Below the pieces are notes generated by a model. The model was not told where the DNA came from, made no database searches, and was given only the letters and a program-made list of their open reading frames with translations. A DNA stretch of 64,000 bases from Deltaproteobacteria bacterium (GTDB lineage Bacteria; Desulfobacterota; Desulfuromonadia; Geobacterales; Geobacteraceae): contig SBEG01000002.1 in NCBI GenBank assembly GCA_009668975.1, positions 62,001-126,000 on the forward strand, given 5' to 3'. Positions 25,858 through 33,185 of this stretch are shown here, in pieces (positions within the stretch are counted from its first letter, which is position 1; every line of letters starts with the position of its first letter). The translations under genes and the position numbers were made by a program.

Positions 25858-25970
25858 GGCGAGCGGACGTTATATCCATTATAACTGTTCACAAAGACAT
25901 ATCGGAAAAGTCGGGTATAATTAACAGGTACTTTTATTTCTAAAACAACCACAAAAGAGGAGGTACTTAC

Positions 25971-27647
25971 ATGTTTTGTCATCAATGTGAGCAGGCGGCA
26001 AAGGGAATAGGCTGTGACGTGCTGGGTGTATGCGGAAAGCAACCGGATGTGGCCGCACTTCAGGACAACCTGTTGTACGGACTCAAGGGGCTTGCCATTT
26101 ATGCCGATGAAGCCCGTAAGTTTGGTGCTAAAGACCGAGAAATAGATGTTTTCCTGATCGAAGGGTTGTTTGCTACTGTCACCAATGTCGATTTCGATCC
26201 GGCCCGCTTGGAAACGACCATCAAAAAATGCCACGAAATGAAGGAAAAGGCTAAGACTCTTTATGAGAATGCTGCTGGGTGTAAAGCCGAAGCCGGCATT
26301 CTGCAGAAATTGAAAGCATTGTTTACCGGTGATGAGGCGAAAACCTGTCAGGAAGTTGCCGCACCCGCTGCCTGGGTCCCGGCCGCTGACCTGGTGAAAC
26401 AGGGTGAGCAGTATGGTGTCATGGCATTCCATTCTGATCCCGACGTCCGCTCCGGCATCGAAATCCTGACCTACGGCCTTAAGGGAATGGCTGCCTACGC
26501 CGACCACTGCCAGATCCTCGGCAAGCACAACGATGAGATATACGCCTTCTTCCACAAAGCCCTGGCCGCCACTGCCGATCCGGCCCTCGGCCTGATGGAT
26601 TATGTCGGCCTCTCGATGGAGTGCGGCAAGCACAACCTCACCATCATGGGTCTCCTGAACGAAGGGCACGTGGAGCGCTACGGCCACCCGGTACCGACTC
26701 CGGTCAACCTCGGTACCAAGGCCGGCAAGGCGATTCTCGTTTCCGGTCACGACCTGCTGATGCTGGAAGAGCTCCTCAAGCAGACCGAAGGCAAGGGCAT
26801 CAACATCTACACCCACGGCGAGATGCTGCCGGCCCACGGCTATCCCGGCCTGAAGAAGTATGCCCACCTCGCCGGCAACTTCGGCGGTGCCTGGCAGGAC
26901 CAGCACAAGGAATTCCCCGAGTTTCCCGGTGCGATCATTTTCAACACCAACTGCATCCAGAAGCCGGCCGACTCCTACACCGGTCGCCTCTACACCTGGG
27001 GCCTGGTGGCCTGGCCCGGCATCCAGCACATCGAAGGCTGGGATTTCAGTCCGGTAATCGAAAAAGCCCTGTCGCTGCCCGGTTTTGAAGAAGCTCCGGG
27101 CAAGGACATCCTGGTCGGCTTCGGCCACAATGCGGTACTCGGCGTGGCCGACAAGGTCATCGAAGCGGTCAAGGGCGGAGCGGTGAAACACTTCTTCCTG
27201 ATCGGCGGCTGCGACGGCGCCAAACCGGGCCGCAACTACTACACCGAGTTTGCCGAGAAGGTTCCGCAGGACTGCATCATCCTGACCCTGGCCTGCGGCA
27301 AGTACCGCTTCAACAAGCTGGACTTCGGCGACATCGGCGGCATCCCGCGGCTCCTTGATGTGGGCCAGTGCAACGACGCCTACTCGGCGATCCAGATCGC
27401 GGTGGCCCTGGCCGGAGCCTTCGAGTGCGGGGTGAACGATCTGCCGCTGTCCATGGTCCTCTCCTGGTACGAGCAGAAAGCGGTGGTCATCCTCCTGACG
27501 CTGCTCCACCTCGGGATCAAGAACATCAAGATCGGCCCGTCACTGCCGGCCTTCATCACCCCGAACGTTCTCAACTTCCTGGTGGAGAACTTCAACCTGG
27601 CGCCGATCACCACCCCGGATCAGGATCTCAAGCAGATTCTCGGGTAA
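25971..27647 (+). CDS. hcp: Hybrid-cluster protein (hydroxylamine/NO reductase), class I
   Basis: Hcp, 558 residues, is a cytosolic enzyme that reduces NO or hydroxylamine and responds to nitrosative stress. The N-terminal Cys pattern (Cys3, Cys6, Cys15, Cys21) is that of a [4Fe-4S] class I form. Later cluster ligands are visible in GLSMECGKHN, FNTNCIQKP, GGCDGAKPGRNYY, LACGKYRFN and DVGQCNDAYSA. Strong AGGAGG ribosome site. An FNR/HcpR-type box and promoter lie upstream, and a perfect terminator follows. Codon usage changes sharply at about 26440: the first 155 codons are mixed, the rest strongly favours G or C at third positions. Confidence 0.96.
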   Translation: MFCHQCEQAAKGIGCDVLGVCGKQPDVAALQDNLLYGLKGLAIYADEARKFGAKDREIDVFLIEGLFATVTNVDFDPARLETTIKKCHEMKEKAKTLYENAAGCKAEAGILQKLKALFTGDEAKTCQEVAAPAAWVPAADLVKQGEQYGVMAFHSDPDVRSGIEILTYGLKGMAAYADHCQILGKHNDEIYAFFHKALAATADPALGLMDYVGLSMECGKHNLTIMGLLNEGHVERYGHPVPTPVNLGTKAGKAILVSGHDLLMLEELLKQTEGKGINIYTHGEMLPAHGYPGLKKYAHLAGNFGGAWQDQHKEFPEFPGAIIFNTNCIQKPADSYTGRLYTWGLVAWPGIQHIEGWDFSPVIEKALSLPGFEEAPGKDILVGFGHNAVLGVADKVIEAVKGGAVKHFFLIGGCDGAKPGRNYYTEFAEKVPQDCIILTLACGKYRFNKLDFGDIGGIPRLLDVGQCNDAYSAIQIAVALAGAFECGVNDLPLSMVLSWYEQKAVVILLTLLHLGIKNIKIGPSLPAFITPNVLNFLVENFNLAPITTPDQDLKQILG

Positions 27648-27654
27648 CTGAGAT

Positions 27655-27695
27655 AATCGGGCAGGACGCCATGTGCGTCCTGCCCGATTTTTTTT
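27655..27695 (+). terminator. Rho-independent terminator after hcp
   Basis: A 15-bp perfect stem (27655-27669 with 27675-27689) and CATGT loop, followed by a run of T residues. Very strong. Confidence 0.95.
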
Positions 27696-27747
27696 GCTGA
27701 ATATTCAGACTTGAGATGCTGATAATGACTGTGCTGGGAGGGGAATC

Positions 27748-29364
27748 ATGCTCAAAAAAATGTTTGCTGTGTTCACTGGTGTAGGCAGTCTTCTTGTTAT
27801 TGTCTTGCTTCCGATGCTGTCTCCGGCGGCAAAAACGAAAAACGTTGCACAATCCGCGGTAATCTCCCCTGATACCTGCTATGGCTGTCATGATGAGATC
27901 CGGGCATTGAAGGAAAAATCTAAACATGCCGAGCTTTCCTGCACCACTTGCCATGGAATGCTGCAGGAACATCTTGCAAATTACGAGCAGAAACCGACTA
28001 CGACCATTGATCAAGGTCTCTGTGGCAAATGTCATCAAAATGAATCGAAGGGTTTGATGATGGTCAATTATCAGGCTCCGGCTCGTAAAGAGAAAGGTGT
28101 GCCTACCGGCCGTTCGCCAATGATGGATAAGCTGCTGGAGCCGTACGGGTTTACCTTCGAACATAACGAGCCTCGCAGTCATGCTTTCATGGTCACCGAC
28201 CAGTTTGTGGTTGACCGTTTTGCCGGTGGGCGTTACCGGTACAAAAAGGGCTGGCACGGCGTCGATGACGTGGGGCCCACCTGGGATGTTCTGGAAGATA
28301 CCGGCAAGACATTGCAGGAGACGGCCAAGGCGGGAAATCCGACCTGTATTCAGTGCAAGACCAGTGATCATATCCTTACCTGGAAGTTCCTGGGTGATAA
28401 GGATCCCGCGGCGAAATGGGACCGCTCCTCCGATGTCCAGGCTGTGGCAAAGGCTACCAACAACCCGATGGGCTGTATCCATTGCCATGACCCTCATGGT
28501 GGCCAGCCTCGCATCGTGCGCGATGCTCTGATCAAGGAAGTGGTCCAGAACGGTTCGCAGATGTTTGCCGGCAGGAACGGGAAAACCGACCTTACGGTTG
28601 TTGATTTCAGAGGGTTCCGCAAGATCGGGATCCAGGGCAAAGCCGACTCCCGCATGATGTGTGCCCAGTGCCATGTGGAGTATGCCTGCGGACCTGGTTT
28701 CGAGTTCGATAGCGGGAAAAAGATCGGTTTTGATGACCCGCGGACCAATCATTTTCCCTTGACCGGACCTAAGGAATTGTTGGCTCATTACAAGAAACTG
28801 AATTTTTATGATTTTAAACATGCGGTAACCGGAGCGCGACTCGTCAAATTGCAGCATCCTGAAGCGGAAACTTTTTTCGGCAGCATCCATGACCGCAACG
28901 GCGTAACCTGCGCCGACTGTCATATGCCGCCAATGAAAGACGCTTCCGGGAAAAGCTATCGCAATCATGGGGTTATCCGGCCAATTCACGACGTCAAGGC
29001 TGCCTGTATGCGCTGTCACCAGAATTCCACGGTGCGGAAAAAGCTCTATGAAATAGAGACAATTCAGAATTATATCCGGGGCAAGATGCGTAAATCAGAG
29101 TATTGGCTCGGGCGTCTGATCGATACCTATGAGGTTGCAAAAAGAACTGGTGTGGCTGAACCGGTTCTCGCCCAGGCGAGAGAAAAACACGAAGAAGCCC
29201 ATGTGCTCTGGGAATGGTGGACCGCTGAAAACAGCGACGGTTTCCACAATCCGGAACTTGCCCGGGAAACACTTGCCGCCTCCATTTCCGCATCCAAGGC
29301 AGGGGTCGCCCTCCTGAATAAAGCCATGCCCGGGCAGCAGGCGGCGGAAGAGAAAAAGAAATAA
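27748..29364 (+). CDS. Octahaem cytochrome c nitrite reductase (NrfA-like)
   Basis: This 538-residue periplasmic protein has eight haem motifs. CxxCH sites start at Cys44, 65, 92, 243, 305, 388 and 420, and the fourth motif is CIQCK (Cys200-Lys204), the lysine-ligated catalytic haem of ammonia-forming nitrite reductases. Three extra haems precede the NrfA-like pentahaem part, as in the octahaem enzyme from Thioalkalivibrio. Tyr312 and Cys314 in CHVEYACG sit where that enzyme has its covalent Tyr-Cys bond. The proximal QHPE histidine (His370) is present. Residues 1-27 form the signal peptide. It should reduce nitrite, and perhaps hydroxylamine, to ammonium, which fits hcp upstream. Confidence 0.92.
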   Translation: MLKKMFAVFTGVGSLLVIVLLPMLSPAAKTKNVAQSAVISPDTCYGCHDEIRALKEKSKHAELSCTTCHGMLQEHLANYEQKPTTTIDQGLCGKCHQNESKGLMMVNYQAPARKEKGVPTGRSPMMDKLLEPYGFTFEHNEPRSHAFMVTDQFVVDRFAGGRYRYKKGWHGVDDVGPTWDVLEDTGKTLQETAKAGNPTCIQCKTSDHILTWKFLGDKDPAAKWDRSSDVQAVAKATNNPMGCIHCHDPHGGQPRIVRDALIKEVVQNGSQMFAGRNGKTDLTVVDFRGFRKIGIQGKADSRMMCAQCHVEYACGPGFEFDSGKKIGFDDPRTNHFPLTGPKELLAHYKKLNFYDFKHAVTGARLVKLQHPEAETFFGSIHDRNGVTCADCHMPPMKDASGKSYRNHGVIRPIHDVKAACMRCHQNSTVRKKLYEIETIQNYIRGKMRKSEYWLGRLIDTYEVAKRTGVAEPVLAQAREKHEEAHVLWEWWTAENSDGFHNPELARETLAASISASKAGVALLNKAMPGQQAAEEKKK

Positions 29365-29426
29365 CGGCTTGTTGCCAGGATAGAAAGTCCCAAATTGGAG
29401 TAGCTTTTTATCGACGTATATGCTTT

Positions 29427-29459
29427 AGACCTGCCAGGTTTTGAAAACCTGGCAGGTCT
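29427..29459. repeat. 33-bp perfect palindrome, copy 2
   Basis: Identical to the copy at 22905-22937. It lies between the nitrite reductase stop and the deacetylase start, and might act as a hairpin end for the former transcript, but no T run follows. Confidence 0.9.
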
Positions 29460-29549
29460 TTGAATTTGTTGCGCTGCCAAGAGGTTTCCCTTATAGTCGG
29501 TTTATGCTGTTGCGGAAAGCACGAAAATAATAAATCAAGGGAGAATCTG

Positions 29550-30374
29550 ATGAAACAGCAGCCGTGCAGATGTTTTTTCGTAGTTTTCGCTTTCATCCTC
29601 GCTTTGGCTCCGACCATGACGATCGATGAGCTGTGGGCGGGAACCGCTCCGGATCAGTCATTAGCCGCCTTGAAGGCTGAAATTGATGCCGAGTACGCCG
29701 GAAAGACTCCGAAAGAGTGGGGGGAGACGGTGACCGGCGTGAAAACTTCCTTGAAAACGAACGATCGCGTAATTGTTCTGACCTTTGACGCCTGCGGGAG
29801 CACGAAAGGGAAGGGGGTCGATCTGGATCTCATCCATTTTCTGGAGCAGGAGAAGATACCCGCAACCCTTTTTATCAACGCCCGCTGGATTGATGCAAAC
29901 CCCGAGTTGTTCCTGAAACTTGCGGCAAATCCCCTGTTTACTATTGCTAATCATGGTTTTCTTCACCGTCCGGCTTCAGTCAATGGCCGGTCCGTATATG
30001 GAATCGACGGAACCAGGAACATCGGCGAACTCGTTGACGAGATCGAATTGAATGCCCGAAAAATTGGGCAGCTGACCGGGAAAAGACCTTTATATTACCG
30101 TTCCGGAACCGCCTATTATGACGAGCTCGCCGTGCAGATTGCGGAACGCCTTGGCCATCAGGTTATCGGTTTTTCCGTACTTGGCGATGCTGGAGCCACC
30201 TTTACCAAAGAGCAGGTAAACTCGGCACTCCTGGCAACTTCCCCGGGAGCAATTGTGATACTGCATATGAACCATCCGGAAAGTGGGACTGGGCAGGGGG
30301 TCATGATGGCGCTCCCTCAGTTGCGAAAGAAAGGATTTCGCTTCGGCAGTCTTTCGGAGTATCCGTTGCGCTAA
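29550..30374 (+). CDS. Polysaccharide deacetylase (NodB-like), exported
   Basis: A 274-residue exported protein. The start at ATG 29550 has AAGGGAGA upstream and then a signal peptide ending near residue 30. The NodB fold begins near residue 70: VIVLTFDACG (metal-binding Asp motif 1, one Asp where others have two), ANHGFLH (His-x3-His motif 2), LYYRSGTAYYDE (motif 3) and ILHMNHPESG near the end (catalytic His). These enzymes remove acetyl groups from cell-surface glycans or peptidoglycan. The gene stands alone. Confidence 0.85.
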   Translation: MKQQPCRCFFVVFAFILALAPTMTIDELWAGTAPDQSLAALKAEIDAEYAGKTPKEWGETVTGVKTSLKTNDRVIVLTFDACGSTKGKGVDLDLIHFLEQEKIPATLFINARWIDANPELFLKLAANPLFTIANHGFLHRPASVNGRSVYGIDGTRNIGELVDEIELNARKIGQLTGKRPLYYRSGTAYYDELAVQIAERLGHQVIGFSVLGDAGATFTKEQVNSALLATSPGAIVILHMNHPESGTGQGVMMALPQLRKKGFRFGSLSEYPLR

Positions 30375-30430
30375 GAGTTTGTGCGGTTCTCCCCTCAGAG
30401 TGCAATTATTCTGCGTTCAATCAAGCTGAT

Positions 30431-30570
30431 ACAAAACCCAACCACCCCCCAGCCCCTCCTTTATAAGAAGGGGAGCTTAAAATGAACCTCCTAGTTCTCT
30501 TAAAAGCGCCTACTTCTGGCAGGAGGTGTTTGGAGCGGTTAGGTGTCGGCTTGAGTGCCCATCGGATCGG
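30431..30570. repeat. Degenerate foldback repeat, copy 1
   Basis: The stretch opens with CCCAACCACCCCCCAGCCCC and closes with GGAGGTGTTTGGAGCGGTTAGGTGTCGGCTTGAGTGCC (37 bases, in two parts here: 30518-30560). The stretch at 43298-43430 has the same beginning and ending. The ends are roughly complementary, as in foldback elements. Confidence 0.6.
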
Positions 30571-30594
30571 AAAGAAATAATCAGGTCAAAAATG

Positions 30595-30620
30595 GCTGCC
30601 GGATATTGGGCAGCTTTTTT
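30595..30620 (+). terminator. Terminator before the Fur-regulated operon
   Basis: GCTGCC (30595-30600) pairs with GGCAGC (30609-30614) and is followed by six T residues. Confidence 0.75.
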
Positions 30621-30641
30621 GTGTCTGGCCTGAAATATTTC

Positions 30642-30687
30642 TTGACGGGTAACGCGAACTCGAGTATTGATAATGACAATCAATTTC
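30642..30687 (+). promoter_or_regulatory. Fur-box promoter of the Feo operon
   Basis: TTGACG (30642-30647) and TATTGA (30665-30670) are 17 bases apart. GATAATGACAATCAATTTC at 30669-30687 matches the 19-base Fur consensus at 16 positions and covers the -10 region and start site. This predicts repression by Fur with iron when iron is plentiful. Confidence 0.82.
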
Positions 30688-30702
30688 TCGAGGAGGGCGG
30701 CA

Positions 30703-31443
30703 ATGGAAACAGTTCGCTCGTCTACTAAGTTCAGTAAGGTACGTAAGCCGGTCTGGATTGACATTGCCGGCCAGTTTCCGGATGACAGGGATTGTCTTGC
30801 TGCTTTTCTCGCTTTTGAGGCGGCCGAGGTTTTGGCCGGGGTCAAGCCGTCCGCGCTGATAAATCTGCCTGACAGGCAGCGCTCCTGTGGCAAAAACTTC
30901 TTCGCTATCTGGAAAGAGCATGGGCAAAATCTGATCAGGGAGAGTTCTCTGGAAGGAACGGTCCTGGTTGAGCGCCCTGAATCACTGCTGCTTTTCCTCT
31001 ATGACCGCGGAGCATTGTGCCGGCTTCTCGCCGATAAGAAAGCTGTCGCGATGTTGCGAAAGGCCGGCTATGCGGCGGAGTTTGATCTGGATTCGCTGTT
31101 GACCGAGTTGGGTTCCCGTTTTGTCTCCGGCGCTGTACCACATGAAATAGGGATTATCCTGGGATACCCGCTCAAGGACGTGGCCGGTTTCATGGGAATC
31201 AGCCGTCGTCAATTCAGTTGCCAGGGGCCCTGGAAAATATACGGAAATCCGAAAGAGAGTCTGCTGCTGGCGGAGACACATCGACAGTGTCGCAGCAGAA
31301 TGGCTGGCCGCCTTCTTTCCGGTTGGGGTCCCTACCAGTGCCTTGGCTCTTCTCATCGTTCCGCTGGCACACGGCAGAAGGATTTATTTTATTCAGTAAA
31401 TGAAAATGAAAGTCATTACCGTGAGGGAGGGCTTGCGGCATGA
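30703..31443 (+). CDS. DUF3793-like protein, first gene of the Feo operon
   Basis: A 246-residue cytosolic protein starting at ATG 30703 with AGGAGGG upstream. The FDLDSLLTELGSRFVSGAVPHEIGIILGYPLKDVAGFMG stretch (residues about 130-170, only its ends given here: LTELGSRF and PHEIGIILGYPL) is the family's characteristic part, and later Cys-Arg-containing motifs follow. DUF3793 genes accompany feo and siderophore genes, but their role is unknown. Its stop overlaps the DUF2325 start by four bases. It is the first gene of a Fur-box-controlled operon. Confidence 0.75.
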   Translation: METVRSSTKFSKVRKPVWIDIAGQFPDDRDCLAAFLAFEAAEVLAGVKPSALINLPDRQRSCGKNFFAIWKEHGQNLIRESSLEGTVLVERPESLLLFLYDRGALCRLLADKKAVAMLRKAGYAAEFDLDSLLTELGSRFVSGAVPHEIGIILGYPLKDVAGFMGISRRQFSCQGPWKIYGNPKESLLLAETHRQCRSRMAGRLLSGWGPYQCLGSSHRSAGTRQKDLFYSVNENESHYREGGLAA

Positions 31444-31745
31444 GTATTGCTCTGTTCGGCGGAATGGACCGCCTGGAAAAACACTACATGGAAGAGGCAG
31501 CAAAGTTTGGTTTCGATCTCAAGGTTTTCTCCCGGACTGAAACCGGGATCTCCGCGAAGATTCGCACCGTGGATGCAATGGTCATCTTTACCAACAAGGT
31601 TTCGCACCAGGTAAAAAAACAGGCGGTGAACGTGGCAAAGGCACACGATATACCGGTTTTCATGCACCACTCATGCGGTATCTGTACGCTGAGGGAATGT
31701 TTGGGTTGTCTTAACCGAATATTAGGAGGAATGAAGAATGTGTAA
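31440..31745 (+). CDS. DUF2325 protein
   Basis: The protein has 101 residues. The start MSIALFGGMDRLEKHYMEEA is typical of DUF2325, with a Rossmann-like half domain, then AMVIFTNKVSHQVKKQAVNVA and the end HHSCGICTLRECLGCLNR with four Cys residues that could bind metal. It overlaps the gene before by four bases and the next by eight. In this operon it probably supports iron handling; the activity is unknown. Confidence 0.8.
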   Translation: MSIALFGGMDRLEKHYMEEAAKFGFDLKVFSRTETGISAKIRTVDAMVIFTNKVSHQVKKQAVNVAKAHDIPVFMHHSCGICTLRECLGCLNRILGGMKNV

Positions 31746-32535
31746 AGTATTGAAGAAAGTACTCCCTGTTATTGCCGCTGTGCTCTTGACCTCGGTGCCG
31801 GCCTTTGCCGCTCACCCTCTCATCACCGATGATACCGGTACCCAGGGGCAAGGGAAGTTTCAGTTGGAGGTGAACGGAGAATATGGCCGTGACAAGGAGA
31901 ACCTGGGCGGCGTCGAGACACGTGAAAACGCCGCCGGGCTCGAGACGGTAATTTCGGGCGGGTTGACGGACACCATAGATCTGGTTGTGGCCGTACCTTG
32001 GGCCTGGAGTCGTATGAAAGAGGATGGTGTTGTGGTTTCCGACGAAAACGGTCTCGGTGACCTGGGCCTCGAGCTGAAATGGCGCTTCCTCGAGTATAAG
32101 GGCTTCAGCCTGGCCCTCAAGCCGGGGCTGACCTTGCCGACCGGTAACGAAAACCGCGGCCTCGGCAATGGCAAGGTCTCTTACGGCGCAACCATGGTCG
32201 CTACCCAGGAACTCGACCCTTTCACCGTCCACCTCAATCTTGCCTATACCCATAACGAATTCAAGCTGGACCTGGATAAGGAGGCCAACCGGCGCGACAT
32301 CTGGCACGCTTCGCTGGCGACAACCTATCAGGTGTTGGAGGACCTGCAACTGGTAGCTAATGTCGGCATGGAGAGCAACGGTGACCGGGGCAGCAATACC
32401 TGGCCGGCTTTTGTTCTCGGCGGGGCAATTTACTCGCTCAGCGAAAATCTGGATCTTGACCTTGGTGTTAAAGGCGGACTCAACAAGCAGGAGCCGGACC
32501 TGGCATTTTTGGCCGGCGTGGCTTGGAGGTTTTAA
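31738..32535 (+). CDS. Outer-membrane beta-barrel protein (MetA-pathway/transporter-like)
   Basis: The 265-residue exported protein has a signal peptide (cut near PAFAA) and then HPLITDDTGTQGQGKFQLEVNGEY, the opening of the phenol-degradation MetA-like/transporter barrel family. Alternating strands follow, and it ends with an aromatic residue (GVAWRF). Such proteins are often linked to metal or aromatic exchange without defined substrate. It overlaps the DUF2325 gene by eight bases and precedes feoA, so it is probably the operon's outer-membrane gate. Confidence 0.75.
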   Translation: MCKVLKKVLPVIAAVLLTSVPAFAAHPLITDDTGTQGQGKFQLEVNGEYGRDKENLGGVETRENAAGLETVISGGLTDTIDLVVAVPWAWSRMKEDGVVVSDENGLGDLGLELKWRFLEYKGFSLALKPGLTLPTGNENRGLGNGKVSYGATMVATQELDPFTVHLNLAYTHNEFKLDLDKEANRRDIWHASLATTYQVLEDLQLVANVGMESNGDRGSNTWPAFVLGGAIYSLSENLDLDLGVKGGLNKQEPDLAFLAGVAWRF

Positions 32536-32631
32536 TCGGCCGAAATAATTGAGGAGCAGGGAGTGTGGGTGGGATTTCATCCATCCGCCTTCCTGCTGCT
32601 TTTACTCACGCAGAGCGTGAAAGGAGTTACC

Positions 32632-32958
32632 ATGATACCCCTTGGACTTTTGAGCCCCGGCGAGTCGGGAGAGATAACGGAAATTCGGATGGGCGCGGCC
32701 CGATGTAGCGGGCCCTGTTGCACAGGGCACAAACATGGTGACAGCAAGGCGATGCATGGTTCAGCCTCTGACGGGCACCGCTGCTGTAAGGATAAGGAAA
32801 AGAGCGAGATCCGGGTGGAAGATCTGGGCCTCAGGATCGGCAAGACTGTGGAGATACTGAACAACGGCGGCGGTCCGGTCCTGGTGAGAGTCGATGAATC
32901 CAGGATTGCCGTCGCTCGCGGAATTGCAATGAAAATAATGGTAAGGAGACCGCAATGA
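32632..32958 (+). CDS. feoA: FeoA-like protein with Cys/His-rich insertion
   Basis: The 108-residue protein starts at ATG 32632 with AAGGAG upstream. The SH3-like FeoA core is split: MIPLGLLSPGESGEITEIRMG, then a stretch rich in Cys, His and Lys (CSGPCCTGHKHG, GHRCCKDKEK), then IRVEDLGLRIGKTVEILNNGGGPVLVRVDESRIAVARGIA. The insertion (about residues 22-60) has five Cys and three His that could bind metal. The insertion is not in ordinary FeoA. The gene overlaps the second feoA by four bases. The role as iron sensor is inferred. Confidence 0.8.
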   Translation: MIPLGLLSPGESGEITEIRMGAARCSGPCCTGHKHGDSKAMHGSASDGHRCCKDKEKSEIRVEDLGLRIGKTVEILNNGGGPVLVRVDESRIAVARGIAMKIMVRRPQ

Positions 32959-33185
32959 TGAATCTGGCCAAACTGAAACCGGGTGATAAGGGGAAAATTA
33001 CTTCCATCGGGGCGATCGGCCCCCTGAAGAGAAGGTTGATGGATATGGGTGTGCTGGTGGGTGAGGAAGTACAGGTGTTGAAAATGGCGCCGCTGGGCGA
33101 CCCCATCGAAGTGAAGATCAAGAGTTACAACCTCTCGCTGCGGAAGAAGGAAGCGGAAGGAATCGGCGTGGAGGTAATGGGATGA
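32955..33185 (+). CDS. feoA: FeoA
   Basis: A 76-residue, standard-length FeoA. Motifs are LKPGDKGKITSIGAIGPLKRRLMDMGVLVGEEVQVLKMAPLGDP (residues 6-50 or so) and SYNLSLRKKEAEGIGVEVMG at the end. FeoA is a small SH3-like partner that controls the FeoB transporter. It is overlapped by both neighbours by four bases. It is the partner one expects for FeoB. Confidence 0.93.
   Translation: MMNLAKLKPGDKGKITSIGAIGPLKRRLMDMGVLVGEEVQVLKMAPLGDPIEVKIKSYNLSLRKKEAEGIGVEVMG

Noticed and set aside
25854-27509. Minus-strand frame of 551 residues over hcp
   Set aside because: The codon bias of hcp (G/C at third positions) leaves the opposite strand open. The protein has no family pattern and no ribosome site.
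27628-29019. Minus-strand frame of 463 residues over the octahaem gene
   Set aside because: Antisense shadow; the plus strand has eight haem motifs.
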